A stretch of 64,000 bases of DNA from Mesocentrotus franciscanus (Eukaryota > Echinodermata > Echinoidea > Camarodonta > Strongylocentrotidae): NCBI GenBank assembly GCA_037976565.1, contig CP137671.1:19411910-19475909 (forward strand), read 5' to 3'. The notes under the pieces were generated by a model that had not been told where the DNA came from, ran no database searches, and saw only the letters and a list, made by a program, of their open reading frames with translations. Position 1 is the first letter of the stretch, and each line of letters opens with the position of its first letter. This document shows, piece after piece, positions 1 to 10,261 of this stretch. A program made the translations under genes and the position numbers.

Positions 1-141
1 GGTACCCATTTCACACCTGGGTGGAGAGTGGCAAATGCATGTTAATGTCTTGCCAAAGAACATTAGTGCAAGGGTGGGACTCGAACCGTGAACCATGTGA
101 TCCACAGTCCGGTGACATCATATCCACTAGACCACGACACC
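1..141 (-). repeat. tRNA-derived SINE, truncated by window edge
   Basis: Read on the minus strand from 141 downward, the sequence begins like a Ser/Leu-class tRNA: an A-box-like TGGTCTAGTGG and a B-box-like GGTTCGAGTCC stand at the expected distance, as an internal RNA polymerase III promoter would. The body then runs into the window edge. The same head and body arrangement is seen at 38920-39264, so this is a second member of that family. The structure suggests a SINE rather than a working tRNA gene, because the body continues past the tRNA part and the acceptor stem is not paired. Confidence 0.7.
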
Positions 142-181
142 TCTACAAATCTGACATTGTTGGGTTAATGTCCTTATCTTT

Positions 182-262
182 CTTCTGCTGAAAGCCAGAA
201 GGAGGTATTGCCTGTGCTTCTACAATACATCAATGCTGTTAATGCCCTTCTGATACTAAAAT
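182..262. repeat. Dispersed hairpin repeat, copy 1
   Basis: The left arm reads cttctgctgaaagccagaag and the right arm gttaatgcccttctg, near inverse complements separated by roughly 30 bases. This is one copy of a hairpin family also seen near 18.0-18.6, 25.7-26.2, 33.9, 41.4, 49.7, 51.4, 58.5 and 58.9 kb. The outer end of the right arm has decayed. Confidence 0.5.
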
Positions 263-649
263 ATTACAACATCAACTAGTGAGTGTCAAAGGGCAACATT
301 TGTAAACATCTTACATTTTTACATTTTACTTTTTTTTTTAAACATTTGTATATGATTTGTATAATAGAAATTTGCCACACACAGTATTAGATTATTGTAA
401 GATTGTACACCATAGTTATGAAACAAGAGGAAAAGAAAATGCAATGCTACCCTTGCCAATTTGTAGGACGACACAAGGTACATTCACTATTTCTTTTGTT
501 GGACCGAAGCTTTGTAAAAGCTTACCTCAGAAGATTAGAGAACAAAAAACAAGATATTCATTTTGCAATACCAATTTATTTGATGAACAAATAAAGTATC
601 TGTTATGTTAGCAGTAAGTAATGTTTTGTATTTTGAATGTAGACAATAT

Positions 650-945
650 AATTGTAAGAACTAGTATAATGCTATAGCAATGAAGAGATACACTATCAAT
701 ATATAGTGAACAGAGAAAACCGATCTCGACTAGCACTTGTGCCAACTTTTGGTTTTCTTTTAGCAACAACTTGAACATTTGTATAAATGTGTTTTAGTAA
801 GCATTAATTAAGCTTTTGCAGTAATTCATTGTTTTGTACATTATGTACAGTTTGTATTTTATTGTTTTGCCTTGCATACTTTGTTTTATGATGTACAAAC
901 ATTTTGTTGTTGTTAATAAACTTCAAACTTCAAACTTCAATTACT
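650..945 (+). mobile_element. Possible truncated LINE 3' end with (CTTCAAA)n tail
   Basis: A T-rich non-coding stretch ends in 'aataaacttcaaacttcaaacttcaa', about three units of a 7-bp tandem. Short tandem tails of this kind are typical of the 3' ends of non-LTR retrotransposons that do not use poly(A). No reverse-transcriptase reading frame is visible upstream, so this would be a dead 5'-truncated copy. The call rests on the tail alone. Confidence 0.35.
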
Positions 946-2470
946 AATATCCCTTGCACAGAGTCAATGCCTATTTCTAGCATTATATTCCATGCTAAGA
1001 GCGATAAAGACACAAATTCATATTATCTATCTTTAACCAGTTAATGCCCTTGTGGCTGTAAACATGATTAGGATACACATTTCTACTCCTACTTTTCAAG
1101 GGCCACATTTACATGTATCCATAACCGGCATTCAACAAGGCAATACTTCAATCATATCAAAGATTCTAACCTCTTGACCAATGAACCATGAAACTAATCA
1201 AAACTAACCCAAGGTGTCTAATTCATTTTATCAGTGGAAAAATAACACTCATACAATAAAATCCTGATCATAATCAGTAATACCAATAACAACTTTGCTT
1301 CAAACTTTTCCACCATTTTATATATTTGTTTTTCCTCTTTTTAAATCATTCCAACATAATCCTGTGCCCTTTTCAAATGTACATTTCATATTCAAATGCT
1401 CCTGATAAGGGTCCCTTTTCTCTATAAATATTGTAAATTTCCTGAGCTGAAATTGTCAGGTTTCATCCCCCTGATACACTCGACATCGTCATGGCGATAT
1501 GGCTCTGCTGCCCCCTGGGGATCGTTTTGCCATGCCCCAGGTAGAGGCAAGTGAAGAGGGAGATAAACAGCACTTTGCTTAATGGCATGTTAAATGTAAA
1601 ATAGGAAGGCACAAGACATTCATTACAATATCAAAAGGGAATAGTCTTATTCCCTAACAATCTTTTGAGTGTATGTTTGAATGACTATCTACAGCTCAAT
1701 ATCTGGTATATAAACTCTTTTTAAGAAGAAAAAAAGGTCCAATGAGAAATTCTGACGATTTGATATGTTAGTTTGGTATAGTGAGTAAAAAACCTCATGA
1801 TTAATTTTGCAAATTGTTGGACAACCAACTATACAATTATGGAAAACTACTTGATATCTCTATACACTAAAAAAGCCCACAAAAATGTATGCACATATGG
1901 GACTACGGATCATTAATAAAACACAAACATAGTCTTGCACATATGGGACTATGGATCGTTTGTAGTCGCAACATACAGGGATTTATTGTTTGTTACTAAC
2001 TCAACTTTAGTTACATTGCTTTGGGTCTATGCAAAATGCTCTTAGTTAGAACATTCTCACTAAAAAAAAATAGACAAAATATTATCTATAGTAGATGTGG
2101 TACTGGAATAGTAATACTTGCCAAATGCTTGTATAGGAAATATATACTGGTAAGGTATAATTAACGGTACCTTGATACAGAAATGTTACATTGAAATAAC
2201 GGTCCACCCTTTCCACAATATCATGTTATAAGCAAATTATCCTAATGCCTCTAATGTCGGCAATAAAAGGTATATTATCAGTTAAGTAGCAATATATATG
2301 GGTTACCAAATGCATCGCTGTTGATATATCTTCAATAGGAATAACGTACTGCACCGAATGCAGCACATTAGAGTAATAATTCCTGCTATGTTCATTACAA
2401 TTGATCTCTGAAATTCACTTTCAATTGGACATTACAGATATGTGAATGTATGTATCTATTAATAATATGG
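946..2470. other. Low-information region, no gene seen
   Basis: The region is AT-rich and mostly unique. It holds a two-copy 46-bp tandem (units start 1891 and 1937, each containing gcacatatgggacta) and a short GC-rich patch near 1480-1560. No frame with coding character or paired splice sites was found. Confidence 0.5.
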
Positions 2471-2471
2471 T

Positions 2472-2695
2472 AATTATGACACAAAGGTATAAGACTTGCA
2501 GATGACAGAACAAATTGCATTAAACAAAAGGAGAGAAAAAGCAAGAAAGCCAACTTTTCATGTACATTCCCTATTAAATACAATGGGAATTATGACACAA
2601 GGGTATTAGAATTGCAGATGGCAGAAAACGATGCATTAAACAAAAGAACAAAAGGAGAAAAAAAGCTAGAAAGCCAATTTTTCATGTACATTCCC
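2472..2695. repeat. Two-copy tandem duplication, period ~116 bp
   Basis: Copy one spans 2472-2571 and copy two 2588-2695. Both start 'aattatgacacaa' and end 'catgtacattccc', with scattered substitutions and a small insertion in the second copy. The minus-strand frames in both copies share a related reading, which comes from the duplication and is not evidence of a gene. Confidence 0.8.
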
Positions 2696-3435
2696 ATGAA
2701 CGAGGGCTCTTTGAGCTTTATTTGCAACAGATTGAAACCCTGGGTTGCCAGATCGTTTAATTATAAATTTGCACAAAAGTAGACTGGTGGTGCATCGTTT
2801 GTTGCGTAAGTCAAACAAGGCAGGCAAAGAGTTAACACGCGGTAGAAAGAGCCTGAGGTAACAAAGGAGTTTACCCATTGGGAATGATTTTTAAATGAAA
2901 ATAAAACTGTTTCCGATGAGTTAAAAGAAACTCTCTTTCAGCACCAGGTTCAAGAAACTTAGTCCTTAGAACTTGTACTTCATTGTATAGCAAAGATACG
3001 ACTCTGCAGAGAACTAAACTGAAGAGTTTACTTAGCATGAATGAAAGTTAATGAAAGTTATTACAACTCATGCTTCAGGGAAATCACAGATATTTTTTTC
3101 ACATTTCTGGAAGTTCGCATGCGCTAAATACATGTCACATGGTATTTGTGACACAAAGGAAATGTCATGCAAGGTAAGGGTTATCAGGCGAGGGCGAGAG
3201 CTAAAATGGATTGCTATGCGAGATAATTTCCGTTATTGGTCCAGGCGGGACTGTCAGAAATAGAAATAGCTATGAGGGATCGGAGAATGTTGCACGAGGG
3301 CGACGTGCACGATGCAGCTTCGACACCAGTGCGAAAGGGGGACGTTTGCTTCTGAGAACATGATGAATGCGAGGACATGATGAGAGAGTTTAAGTTTTGC
3401 AAAAGGTTGCCGGGCCTTTGGAGGGTATTTTTCTA

Positions 3436-3572
3436 TGAGGGTGTGGGAGAGAGAGAGGAGAGAGAGAGAGAGAGGGGAGGAAAGAGAGATAGAAAGAGAG
3501 ATAGAAAGAAGCAGAGTTAGAGAGAGAATAAGAGAGCAATAGAGAGTTCTTTATAGAGAGAGAGAGAGAGAC
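3436..3572. repeat. (GA)n purine tract
   Basis: Imperfect GA and GATA-like units. The apparent minus-strand frame rich in Ser and Leu across it is a simple-repeat artefact. Confidence 0.9.
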
Positions 3573-3834
3573 TGATAGGTTTATAGATGCAGAAAAGTTC
3601 CCTTTTGTACTTTGAATTTTTTTATCTAGGTATTGAGCATTAGCGTATTCTTTGAAAATAAGTTGTTTATGAGAGACAGTGAATTCAATACTGATGAGAG
3701 AAATATAGAAAATAGAGACCAAAAAAATATAGAAAATAGAGACAAAAAAGAGATAGAGAATATAGCAAAACCAGGAAAAAGATGGACAGGAAAAGATATA
3801 CAACCAAATCGGTGGAATCAGACAGACTGGCGGA

Positions 3835-3895
3835 CACACAGACAGTCACATAGACAGTCACACAGACAGTCACACAGACAGTCACACAGACAGCC
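3835..3895. repeat. 12-bp minisatellite, CAGACAGTCACA
   Basis: About five near-identical 12-bp units in a row. Because 12 is a multiple of 3, every frame stays open and translates as a repeated tetrapeptide. This explains the open frames on both strands without invoking a gene. Confidence 0.9.
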
Positions 3896-4032
3896 ATGTC
3901 TGGTAGACAATAAATATGTACTGCAATATACAGAGTATACAAGTGAGAGATTTATATGAAGAGAGATCGGATGTGACAGGAACCTTGAGAAAAATAAAAG
4001 AGGTGCTGATTTATGCATTACATGTTTAGCTA

Positions 4033-4130
4033 GAGAGACAGAGATTTGGAGAGGGTGAAGAGAGACAGAGAGAAAGAGAGAGCTGAAGAGAGATCGAGAG
4101 AGCAAAAGACATGGAAGAGAGGGAAACGGA
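4033..4130. repeat. GA-rich tract
   Basis: Degenerate GAGA-rich sequence continuing the purine-rich character of the 3.4-4.1 kb stretch. Confidence 0.8.
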
Positions 4131-4321
4131 AGAGGACAGAGACCTAAACATGACAGAATGATTCACATGTTTACCCTGAAGTTGTCCTTCACAAAGAAAA
4201 ACCAGAAAAACAGTAAACAATTCTAACTAATTGTAGAATACTTAGGGCGAGGGTGCATTTCTCAAAATTTACAACTATTGGCGCATTTATACTGTCAAAT
4301 ACCTAATTTAACAAAAATTCT

Positions 4322-4700
4322 GCGCTACCGTTTACACTTGCGCTGAAACATCACTGACTGAAAAATTTAGTGATGTTTTGGCATGTTTCGGTTGGTAATG
4401 CGCATGTGCGGTCTTCCCGACCTTTGACCCTGGCCCTGCCATTAAATTGGTAACAATCCTGAAGTGTTGAAAGGTCACGTGACAAACATCGCGATTTTTC
4501 AGCTGCTACCGTTTACATTACCAAACATCACCAAACATCATGCGGACATTTCAAAAAATCAAACACCAGCTTGGAATGTTTCTGGCTTCGCATCTTTTCA
4601 GGTTTGGCGTAGTTGCCTAGCAAACATCACGGAAAGGTCGCGGTCAGGCCCCGGTTTGGCATCTTTTGGCGTCTTTGGTTGCAAGTGTAAATGGTCCTAA
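4322..4700. mobile_element. MITE-like element with ACCRTTTACACTTGC ends
   Basis: The left end reads ACCGTTTACACTTGC from 4327, and the reverse complement of the right end reads ACCATTTACACTTGC, ending at 4695. This gives 14 of 15 matching terminal positions. The interior contains several 'caaacatca' repeats and no credible coding frame. A related 'catttacac' end occurs in the 38.3-38.7 kb element. No clear target-site duplication was found, so the outer limits are uncertain by several bases. Confidence 0.5.
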
Positions 4701-5540
4701 TATGGAGCTAAATTTGTACATGATCAAGAGCACTGTCCCAAAGGAGACAGCTTGTATCATCTTTCACAAACACTCTTTATATGGAACTTCTAGTTGAAAA
4801 ACATAAACCCACACACAGCACAATCAAGAAGATGTAATATCAGTAAATAAATTGTTAACATCTATAGCTAAGTAGCCCCCTTGTGAGTGAGGTTAGATAC
4901 TAATACAACAAATGAAGAAAAAAACCTGTTGGTGCAATCTGTCAGCACAATCTTTGTGCGTCAGCTAAACAATGAAGAAAAAAATTCATAAGATACACTG
5001 CAGATAAAGACAAGATTATTTGACCGTTTGACCATATGATCCTTTTCTTTAGATCTGACTACAATAGCATTGCAAGCCTTGACCAAAGTCTATTAAAGCA
5101 TCTTCACAATAAGTCCCATACATAGGTTTTTAAGTTGTTATTTTTTTTTCATAAAATAATACCAACAAAGTCATAACTATGATATATATAATGCTGAAAT
5201 GGCCCGATCCATATGATCCTGTAGTCTTTTCCTGCAGTATAATACCCGAGCCAGATCTGAAATAAAATTCAGAAATGTAAATAAGCTGAAAATTCTGTAG
5301 TGCAGTCCCATATCAGAATTGAATAAATTACTATGTAATTAGTCGTCTGAAATTCAATGACTATGTCACTTTCTAATGTGCTTTCAAGGTGCAGTATACC
5401 GGTACTCTTGTATATCCTATTCTCTCCTTCAATAGGCTTTGTGAGTCACCCATTAAAAGCGATAAGATTAATAGCTGCGATCATTGACTTTAAAGGCGAC
5501 ATTCATTTTCCCCAAGCAAAATGTGTTTTCCGCATGATGT
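4701..5540. other. No gene seen
   Basis: AT-rich unique-looking sequence with short A/T runs. Nothing beyond background was recognised on either strand. Confidence 0.5.
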
Positions 5541-5544
5541 TTAA

Positions 5545-5928
5545 AGATAACGTTGAGTTCTGGTCATGCGATTGCATTGTGAAAGAAACGTTGTGGAATC
5601 GATCAGAAAAGGTTGTTCATCTAGCATATAGGTATTGGTGTGTACTGCAAGGTTCTGGAATCATCTAAATGATAAGAAATTTGGCCCAGTCATGGTAAAG
5701 TTACAAGCACTGTACACAGAAAGATGTATATGGGACTACACGAACATGTGGCATAAAAATCTGTCACGATTTTTATGCTGTTACATGCCATATTTAGAAT
5801 ATTAAGGCATTTGAAGAGCCATGCTTTTCAGGGAACATTATTAATCTGATGTTCTTCCACACTTGCATAATAACAATGATAACGCTCACAAATTATTTTT
5901 CACCTCTTCCCAGAACTCAGCCTTCTCT
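5545..5928 (+). mobile_element. TTAA-flanked MITE, family F2, copy 1
   Basis: The left end AGATAACGTTGAGTTCTGG follows TTAA at 5541-5544. The right end, reverse complemented, reads AGAGAAGGCTGAGTTCTGG and is followed by TCAA, a one-base decay of TTAA. Over most of its 384 bp it matches the copy at 62666-63057. Other relatives are at 8205-8417 (minus strand, partial) and 17551-17924 (diverged). It is non-autonomous, with no transposase frame. The TTAA target points to the piggyBac or Kolobok superfamily. Confidence 0.75.
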
Positions 5929-6164
5929 TCAAGCACCCACTCAAGTACCTCACTATTCACTTGGTTTTTTTTTTCTTTCTTTTTTTTCAGTTCACACATG
6001 GGAATATCTCTCTCATATTCAAAAGAATCAAGATTCTCATCAATTTCTTCCTTATAGATGGAATTTTTAAAAAATATGGAATATTCAACAGAATACATTT
6101 TTATTTATGACTGCTTCAACTGTCTTACTTCTTACTTTTTTGTTGTTACTTTCTGCTTTCCGCT

Positions 6165-6182
6165 TTCTCTCTCTCTCTCTCT
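6165..6182. repeat. (CT)n microsatellite
   Basis: A short uninterrupted CT run in a T-rich setting. Confidence 0.9.
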
Positions 6183-6264
6183 TACAATTATTTATAAAAA
6201 TGAAGTCGATAACCTTTATACATTTTTCTTCCACAAAGGTATCATCTAAGCTCTAAAATGCATA

Positions 6265-6357
6265 CAGTCAAACTTGTCTATAAAGGCCACTCCCCGGAAA
6301 ATATGAAAAGTGGTCAATAAAGACAGTTGCATTTCTCGTAGATTGTACTATAGACAC
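6265..6357 (+). mobile_element. Partial TA-flanked MITE (CAGTCAAACYTG family)
   Basis: It begins CAGTCAAACTTGTCTATAAA directly after TA, as do the complete relatives at 7957-8598 and 12823-12978. It also holds the family's internal 'aaagtggtcaataaagaca' text. The opposite end is not recognisable, so this copy is truncated or decayed. Confidence 0.5.
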
Positions 6358-6598
6358 TGTAAATGTATTTCATCTCAGAGGGGAGGGGATCAGTAATGGT
6401 GGGGGGGGGGCACTTTAGACAGTTAGTCTTAATTGAGAAGTGACTACTAGGAACATTTAGGGACTCTGTTATACAATGAGTGGAACACTTCATTCAATTA
6501 AAATGTGAAATTAAAAGAAAATAAAAATTACATATATTTTCAGTGCTCTGTATCCACTACAACTGTTTTAAAATTTGGTCTCTATCATTATGTCTTAA

Positions 6599-6784
6599 AG
6601 CCCATTGCACTACTTGTAGCTACTTGCGCCTCTATATAGCAAACAATCCCTAATCGGTATCCGTTGGTCCCCCATGATCCCCTTTTTCTTATGTTAATTG
6701 AGAGCTTATTTGATGAGATAACCACCCGTCAGTGACCATGCAGGGAGGTCTAATCCCTCCTGGCCAAACTAGTGCAGATGGGCT
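6599..6784 (+). mobile_element. TTAA-flanked MITE, family F1, copy 1
   Basis: A 186-bp element precisely bounded by TTAA at 6595-6598 and 6785-6788. The terminal inverted repeat is AGCCCATTGCACTA at the left and, reverse complemented, AGCCCATCTGCACTA at the right. Three more copies lie at 15267-15452 (inverted), 57901-58078 and 61378-61564. There is no reading frame. The TTAA duplications identify a piggyBac- or Kolobok-type transposition product. Confidence 0.85.
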
Positions 6785-6788
6785 TTAA

Positions 6789-7954
6789 ATGATGTCAGTG
6801 AGCGTGATCATCTTTAAGATGACTCACTTTTATTGTTATTATCACTAACGGTATCAAATGATAATAATTGAACTGCGTTCGCATAAATTTCAAAAAGCCA
6901 AATTGCACCTACGATCATTATGACTCTCGTTATAGACAAGAGATGAAGGTTACTTGGAAACTGAATAATGCAGGAACAGGGAAATGATCTCATAGCCTAC
7001 AAGGTAACAAAATATTACACGTTGTTTTACCGAAAAGCGGGAGAAAAATCCATCAAGTCGTTACCCCCCACCTGCCTTTTCTTTCACTACCTACGACCTA
7101 TCAATCACTCTCATCTCCCATTCATACTACCAGAATTCAACGTACTAAGAATGGTATAGCTATACAATAAGTAACGTTTTTGCAAGTATGAATGACGTAT
7201 AAGAAACATTGTATGAAGAAACACTGTGTGAAGAAACGTATAGGAAAACGGCAAAACGCATGTTATGGCATCAATCAGGTGTAAGTTCTCATCAGAAGGT
7301 GGTATCGTACAAAAATTGTATAACTAAGCGGGGCTTATCGTGAGATGCTCTGATGATTGGCCATTTGTCATGTCAGCTGACCTCTTTTAAGTCTATACGG
7401 CGTTTCTACATACAATGTTGTTATCTAGTATGTCCGCCCCTTTCGCTTTACAATGATTCTGTAAAGGACGTTTTAGTTGGACAAGTTTCTCCAGTCTGAA
7501 CAAGCTTAACAGTACTGCCACAAGTCATGTATGCTGACGAAAGTCGCTGGGTCGTTTTGGTGGTTAAACTCTCGTGATAATATGTGCTTCACGTTAACCA
7601 AGGGCGATATATCACACTTAAACACAGTGGCCCCCTAGTCATCAAACCATTAATAGTCCATATGTGTTTTTTGTTTTTTTGTCTTTCAGGTCAAGCTCCT
7701 TTCTTTTGTACATTCTTGACTGAAATCATGCCTGATTTCTCTGGTTTTCCTAGAGGAGCTTTTAGTTCATATCTCTCTCTGTTTTTTCTTTCTTTCTCAT
7801 GGGCATTTATTTAATTCATTCAGCTCCAGAACTATTATGACAATTTGCTTCCTCACAAGCTCTTAGGAGATTGCGCTATTCATAACCCAAGGTCATATGG
7901 GGTATTTTGTCATCAGCTGAGCTAGTCTTCTATAGTTAAGAGCCTTCAGTTATA
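6789..7954. other. No gene seen
   Basis: Mixed unique sequence with short open frames of random character. A T-rich, CT-containing stretch lies near 7670-7810. Confidence 0.5.
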
Positions 7955-7956
7955 TA

Positions 7957-8598
7957 CAGTCAAACTTGTCCATAGAGAGCATTCATGAGAGGCATGAACA
8001 TTAGTGGAGAGAGTCAGAAAGACATTCAAGGTAAAGACCAGCTGTGGAAACGCCCCCCTCTCAAAAAAATGAAATGAAAGCTCTTATTACCAATCATGTG
8101 AAAGAATATGTTTAGACTAATACGTGATGATACAAATTTTGCCGGGGAAACCGCCTACTCATTGATATATTTGGTAAATTATTATATCTATTTGGACCTG
8201 ATAGATATCGCGCACGTGTCGCGTAGTCCCATATACATCTTTCTGTGTACAGTGCTTGTAACTTTACCAAGACTGGGCCAAATTTCTTATCATTTTGATG
8301 ATTCCAAAACCTTGCAGTACACACCAATACTTATATGCTAGATGATCAACCTTTTCTGATCGATTCCACAACGTTTCTTTCACAATGAAATCGCATGACC
8401 AGAACTGGTCTTTATCTTTAAAGGGCAAACATATGAGTAAACACCTTTCTGGCTTTGAACAGATGCAATGCTGTTTCTATAAATGGATGGTATTTGCTTG
8501 TAGTTAAGAGAAGAAAACACTGTTCAAGAGAAACAAGAAAAGATCTTTACAGACGGTTGGTCTTTTTATACAGGTGGTTATGAAAGCAGGTTTCACTG
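7957..8598 (+). mobile_element. TA-flanked DNA element carrying a nested TTAA MITE
   Basis: The left end CAGTCAAACTTGTCCATAGA follows TA (7955-7956). The right end, reverse complemented, reads CAGTGAAACCTGCTTTCATA and is followed by TA (8599-8600). A TA duplication with CAGT-type ends suggests the Tc1/mariner/pogo group. The 642-bp copy is longer than the 156-bp relative at 12823-12978, partly because it contains an F2 MITE segment (8205-8417) in reverse orientation. No transposase frame was seen. Confidence 0.7.
8205..8417 (-). mobile_element. TTAA MITE, family F2, copy 2 (partial, nested)
   Basis: On the minus strand it starts AGATAAAGACCAGTTCTGG, immediately inside TTAA at 8418-8421, and matches the first ~210 bp of the copies at 5545 and 62666. 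The homology stops at about 8205-8213, so the far half is missing or replaced. It lies inside the TA-flanked element at 7957-8598. Confidence 0.7.
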
Positions 8599-9036
8599 TA
8601 CATAATCATTAATCTGAGGGTGCGTTTATCGTGTCTTGCCACAGATATGTACATATCGAACCCCACTATACGAACGTGATTGTCGGGATGTCGCGTTTAT
8701 CGTCTTTTCACGATTCAAAATAAAGGCCTTGTCTCTGCGCAGCTGCTTTGCGCCGTTTGACCTGGGAAGCAGATTAGCATGGGAAGGTCCCATTTGTATG
8801 TGGGGTTCAAAACAGCTTTACGTTTATCCTGTCTCAGAAATGTGATTCTGGCTGTATGTCACCTTCAAAATGCACTTTTTTTGGCGTTACAATATGCCCA
8901 TATCTAAAGACGTTTGAAAAAGACTTTGGCCCGAATTCACAAAGGAGGTTTGTAGACAAACCTAGGTTTATGTGCGTCATATGCAGGGGCGGCGATTTCT
9001 TTTCATGACCGGGGACGAAATGCGAGGGACGAGGAG

Positions 9037-9673
9037 CAGTGGCGTAATGACCAAAAACGTTTGGGGGGGGAGGGAAAAAAAAATCCGCATCACCACCATT
9101 CTTACATGAAGGCCCCGCGGAACGGTTTTTTTGGGGGGGGGGCTAAAGTATTTACGATCAGGTAGAGCAAAGCAAGTTGAGCGTAAATTGGCGTGGGGTC
9201 CAGGGACAAAGCCCCATCGGGGGTGAAGGGACAGAGCCCCATGAAGTTCAGGGGTTTTAGGCATTTAATTAAGGTCAAATGAGCAACCAGGGGCCCGGCT
9301 TATGGCCCCTGGTGGGGTCCAAGGACGGAGCCCCCGGAAGCTCAGGGGTTTTAGGCATTTAATTACGGTCAGATGAGCATATTTTGATACCTTATTTGTG
9401 TCACTGGCATGCAGGTCACTATTTTAAGTGGGGTCCGGGGGCGGACCCCAGAAGCTTAGGGGTTTTAAGCATTTAATAACGGTCAGATGAGCATCCAGGG
9501 GCCCGCCTTAGGGCCCTGGTGGGGTCCAGGGGGTGGAGCCCCCAGAAGCTCAGGGAAAAATCATGCCATTTCAGCAACATCTGTAAATCACTGTTATCGA
9601 ATTAGAAATAAACCACATATATGAATTTTATTTGGGGGGCAACTGCCCCCAAGCCCCCCATCAGTACGCCAGC
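9037..9673. mobile_element. Innermost hAT-like element
   Basis: The left end is CAGTGGCGTAATGA and the reverse complement of the right end is GCTGGCGTACTGA. Flanking octamers acgaggag and gcgaggaa share six of eight positions, which fits a decayed 8-bp duplication. Homopolymer G and C runs just inside both ends are mutually complementary. The assignment is weaker than for the enclosing element because the duplication is imperfect. Confidence 0.5.
9180..9560. repeat. Diverged tandem array, ~93-115 bp units, inside hAT-like element
   Basis: Units recur with 'ggggtccagggacaaagccc' followed by 'caggggttttaggcattt'. The latter begins near 9250, 9343 and 9458, with a fourth partial at 9552. GC content is far above the surrounding sequence. 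The array is internal to the mobile element and probably moves with it. Confidence 0.75.
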
Positions 9674-10261
9674 GCGAGGAAGCATAGTGAACAAGAGGGG
9701 TAAAGGGGACGGAAGTGACTACCCCTCACAGTTTTTGAAGTTTTGTTGTATAAAAAAACTATAGTATAAAAACAAGCAATATACTTTTTCACACTTCACT
9801 TTTCCACAATATCTACAGTTTGAAGGATATTATGCGAGGGAGCGTAGCTCCCGAGTGAGAAGATTTTTGCATTTTTATTTGTCTAAACGCTACACTCTTG
9901 GGCCCTCCAGGGCCTAAAAGTGTGTTGCAGTCTTTAGTCAGTATTTGCTATACATTTTTTGTGTGCACCTTTTCAAATTTTCAGGGGACGATCCCTACTA
10001 AAAAATCGAGGGGACGTGTCCCCCCCGGGACCACCGCCCCTGGTCATATGACGCATTTTGACGCGTTTCAGACCAAGGTTTGTCTGAACCTGGGTCTGAA
10101 AGGCATCGAAACGCGTCATCTGACGCACATAAACCTAGATTTGTCGATAAACCTCCTTTGTGAATTCGGGCCTTTGCGTTTATCGCCTTAAAAATTTGCC
10201 TGAAAGACGTTTGAAAACGCTGATTCTAGGCAAAAAAATTGGACGATAAATGCAACCTATG

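Larger units (their letters stand above)
8984..10042. mobile_element. hAT-like non-autonomous element with exact 8-bp duplication
   Basis: The element begins CAGGGGCGG and ends CCGCCCCTG. It is bounded by identical 8-bp copies GTCATATG at 8976-8983 and 10043-10050. An 8-bp target duplication with CAGNGGCG-type ends is the hallmark of the hAT superfamily. It is inserted inside the palindromic MITE 8928-10172. The interior is G-rich and repetitive with no transposase frame, and a further element (9037-9673) appears to sit within it. Confidence 0.8.
8928..10172. mobile_element. Nested palindromic MITE (GGCCCGAATTCAC ends, TTT duplication)
   Basis: The left end GGCCCGAATTCACAAAGGAG and the reverse complement of the right end agree over more than 40 bases with few changes. 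The flanks are TTT at 8925-8927 and 10173-10175. The uninterrupted relative at 47.3 kb reads 'aaaaaggctttgcattt' at this point and so shows the empty site, supporting a 3-bp duplication (or CTTT, which is indistinguishable here). Without its own hAT-like passenger the element is only about 178 bp. Superfamily unknown. A 3-bp target would allow a PIF/Harbinger or CACTA relative, but TTT is not the usual Harbinger TWA. Confidence 0.8.
8617..10257 (+). mobile_element. MITE with GGGTGCGTTTATCG ends, interrupted by nested insertions
   Basis: The left end GGGTGCGTTTATCG starts at about 8618. The right end, reverse complemented, reads GGTTGCATTTATCG. GCGTTTATC recurs inside the element near both ends. 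The host sequence is 8618-8927 plus 10173-10257. The two parts join into text that is continuous in the relative at 47207-47390 and similar in the one at 54835-55463. A ~1.25-kb insertion separates the halves. Compared with the 55-kb copy it also lacks about 230 bp internally. No coding capacity was seen. Confidence 0.8.

Noticed and set aside
1490..1545. ATG with short hydrophobic reading ending at CAG|GTAG
   Set aside because: Only about 17 codons, the donor is poor and nothing else supports an exon.
3112..3173. Possible exon ending AAG|GTAAGG on the plus strand
   Set aside because: The donor is good, but the acceptor is weak and the peptide is not recognisable. Sites of this quality occur by chance several times in 64 kb.
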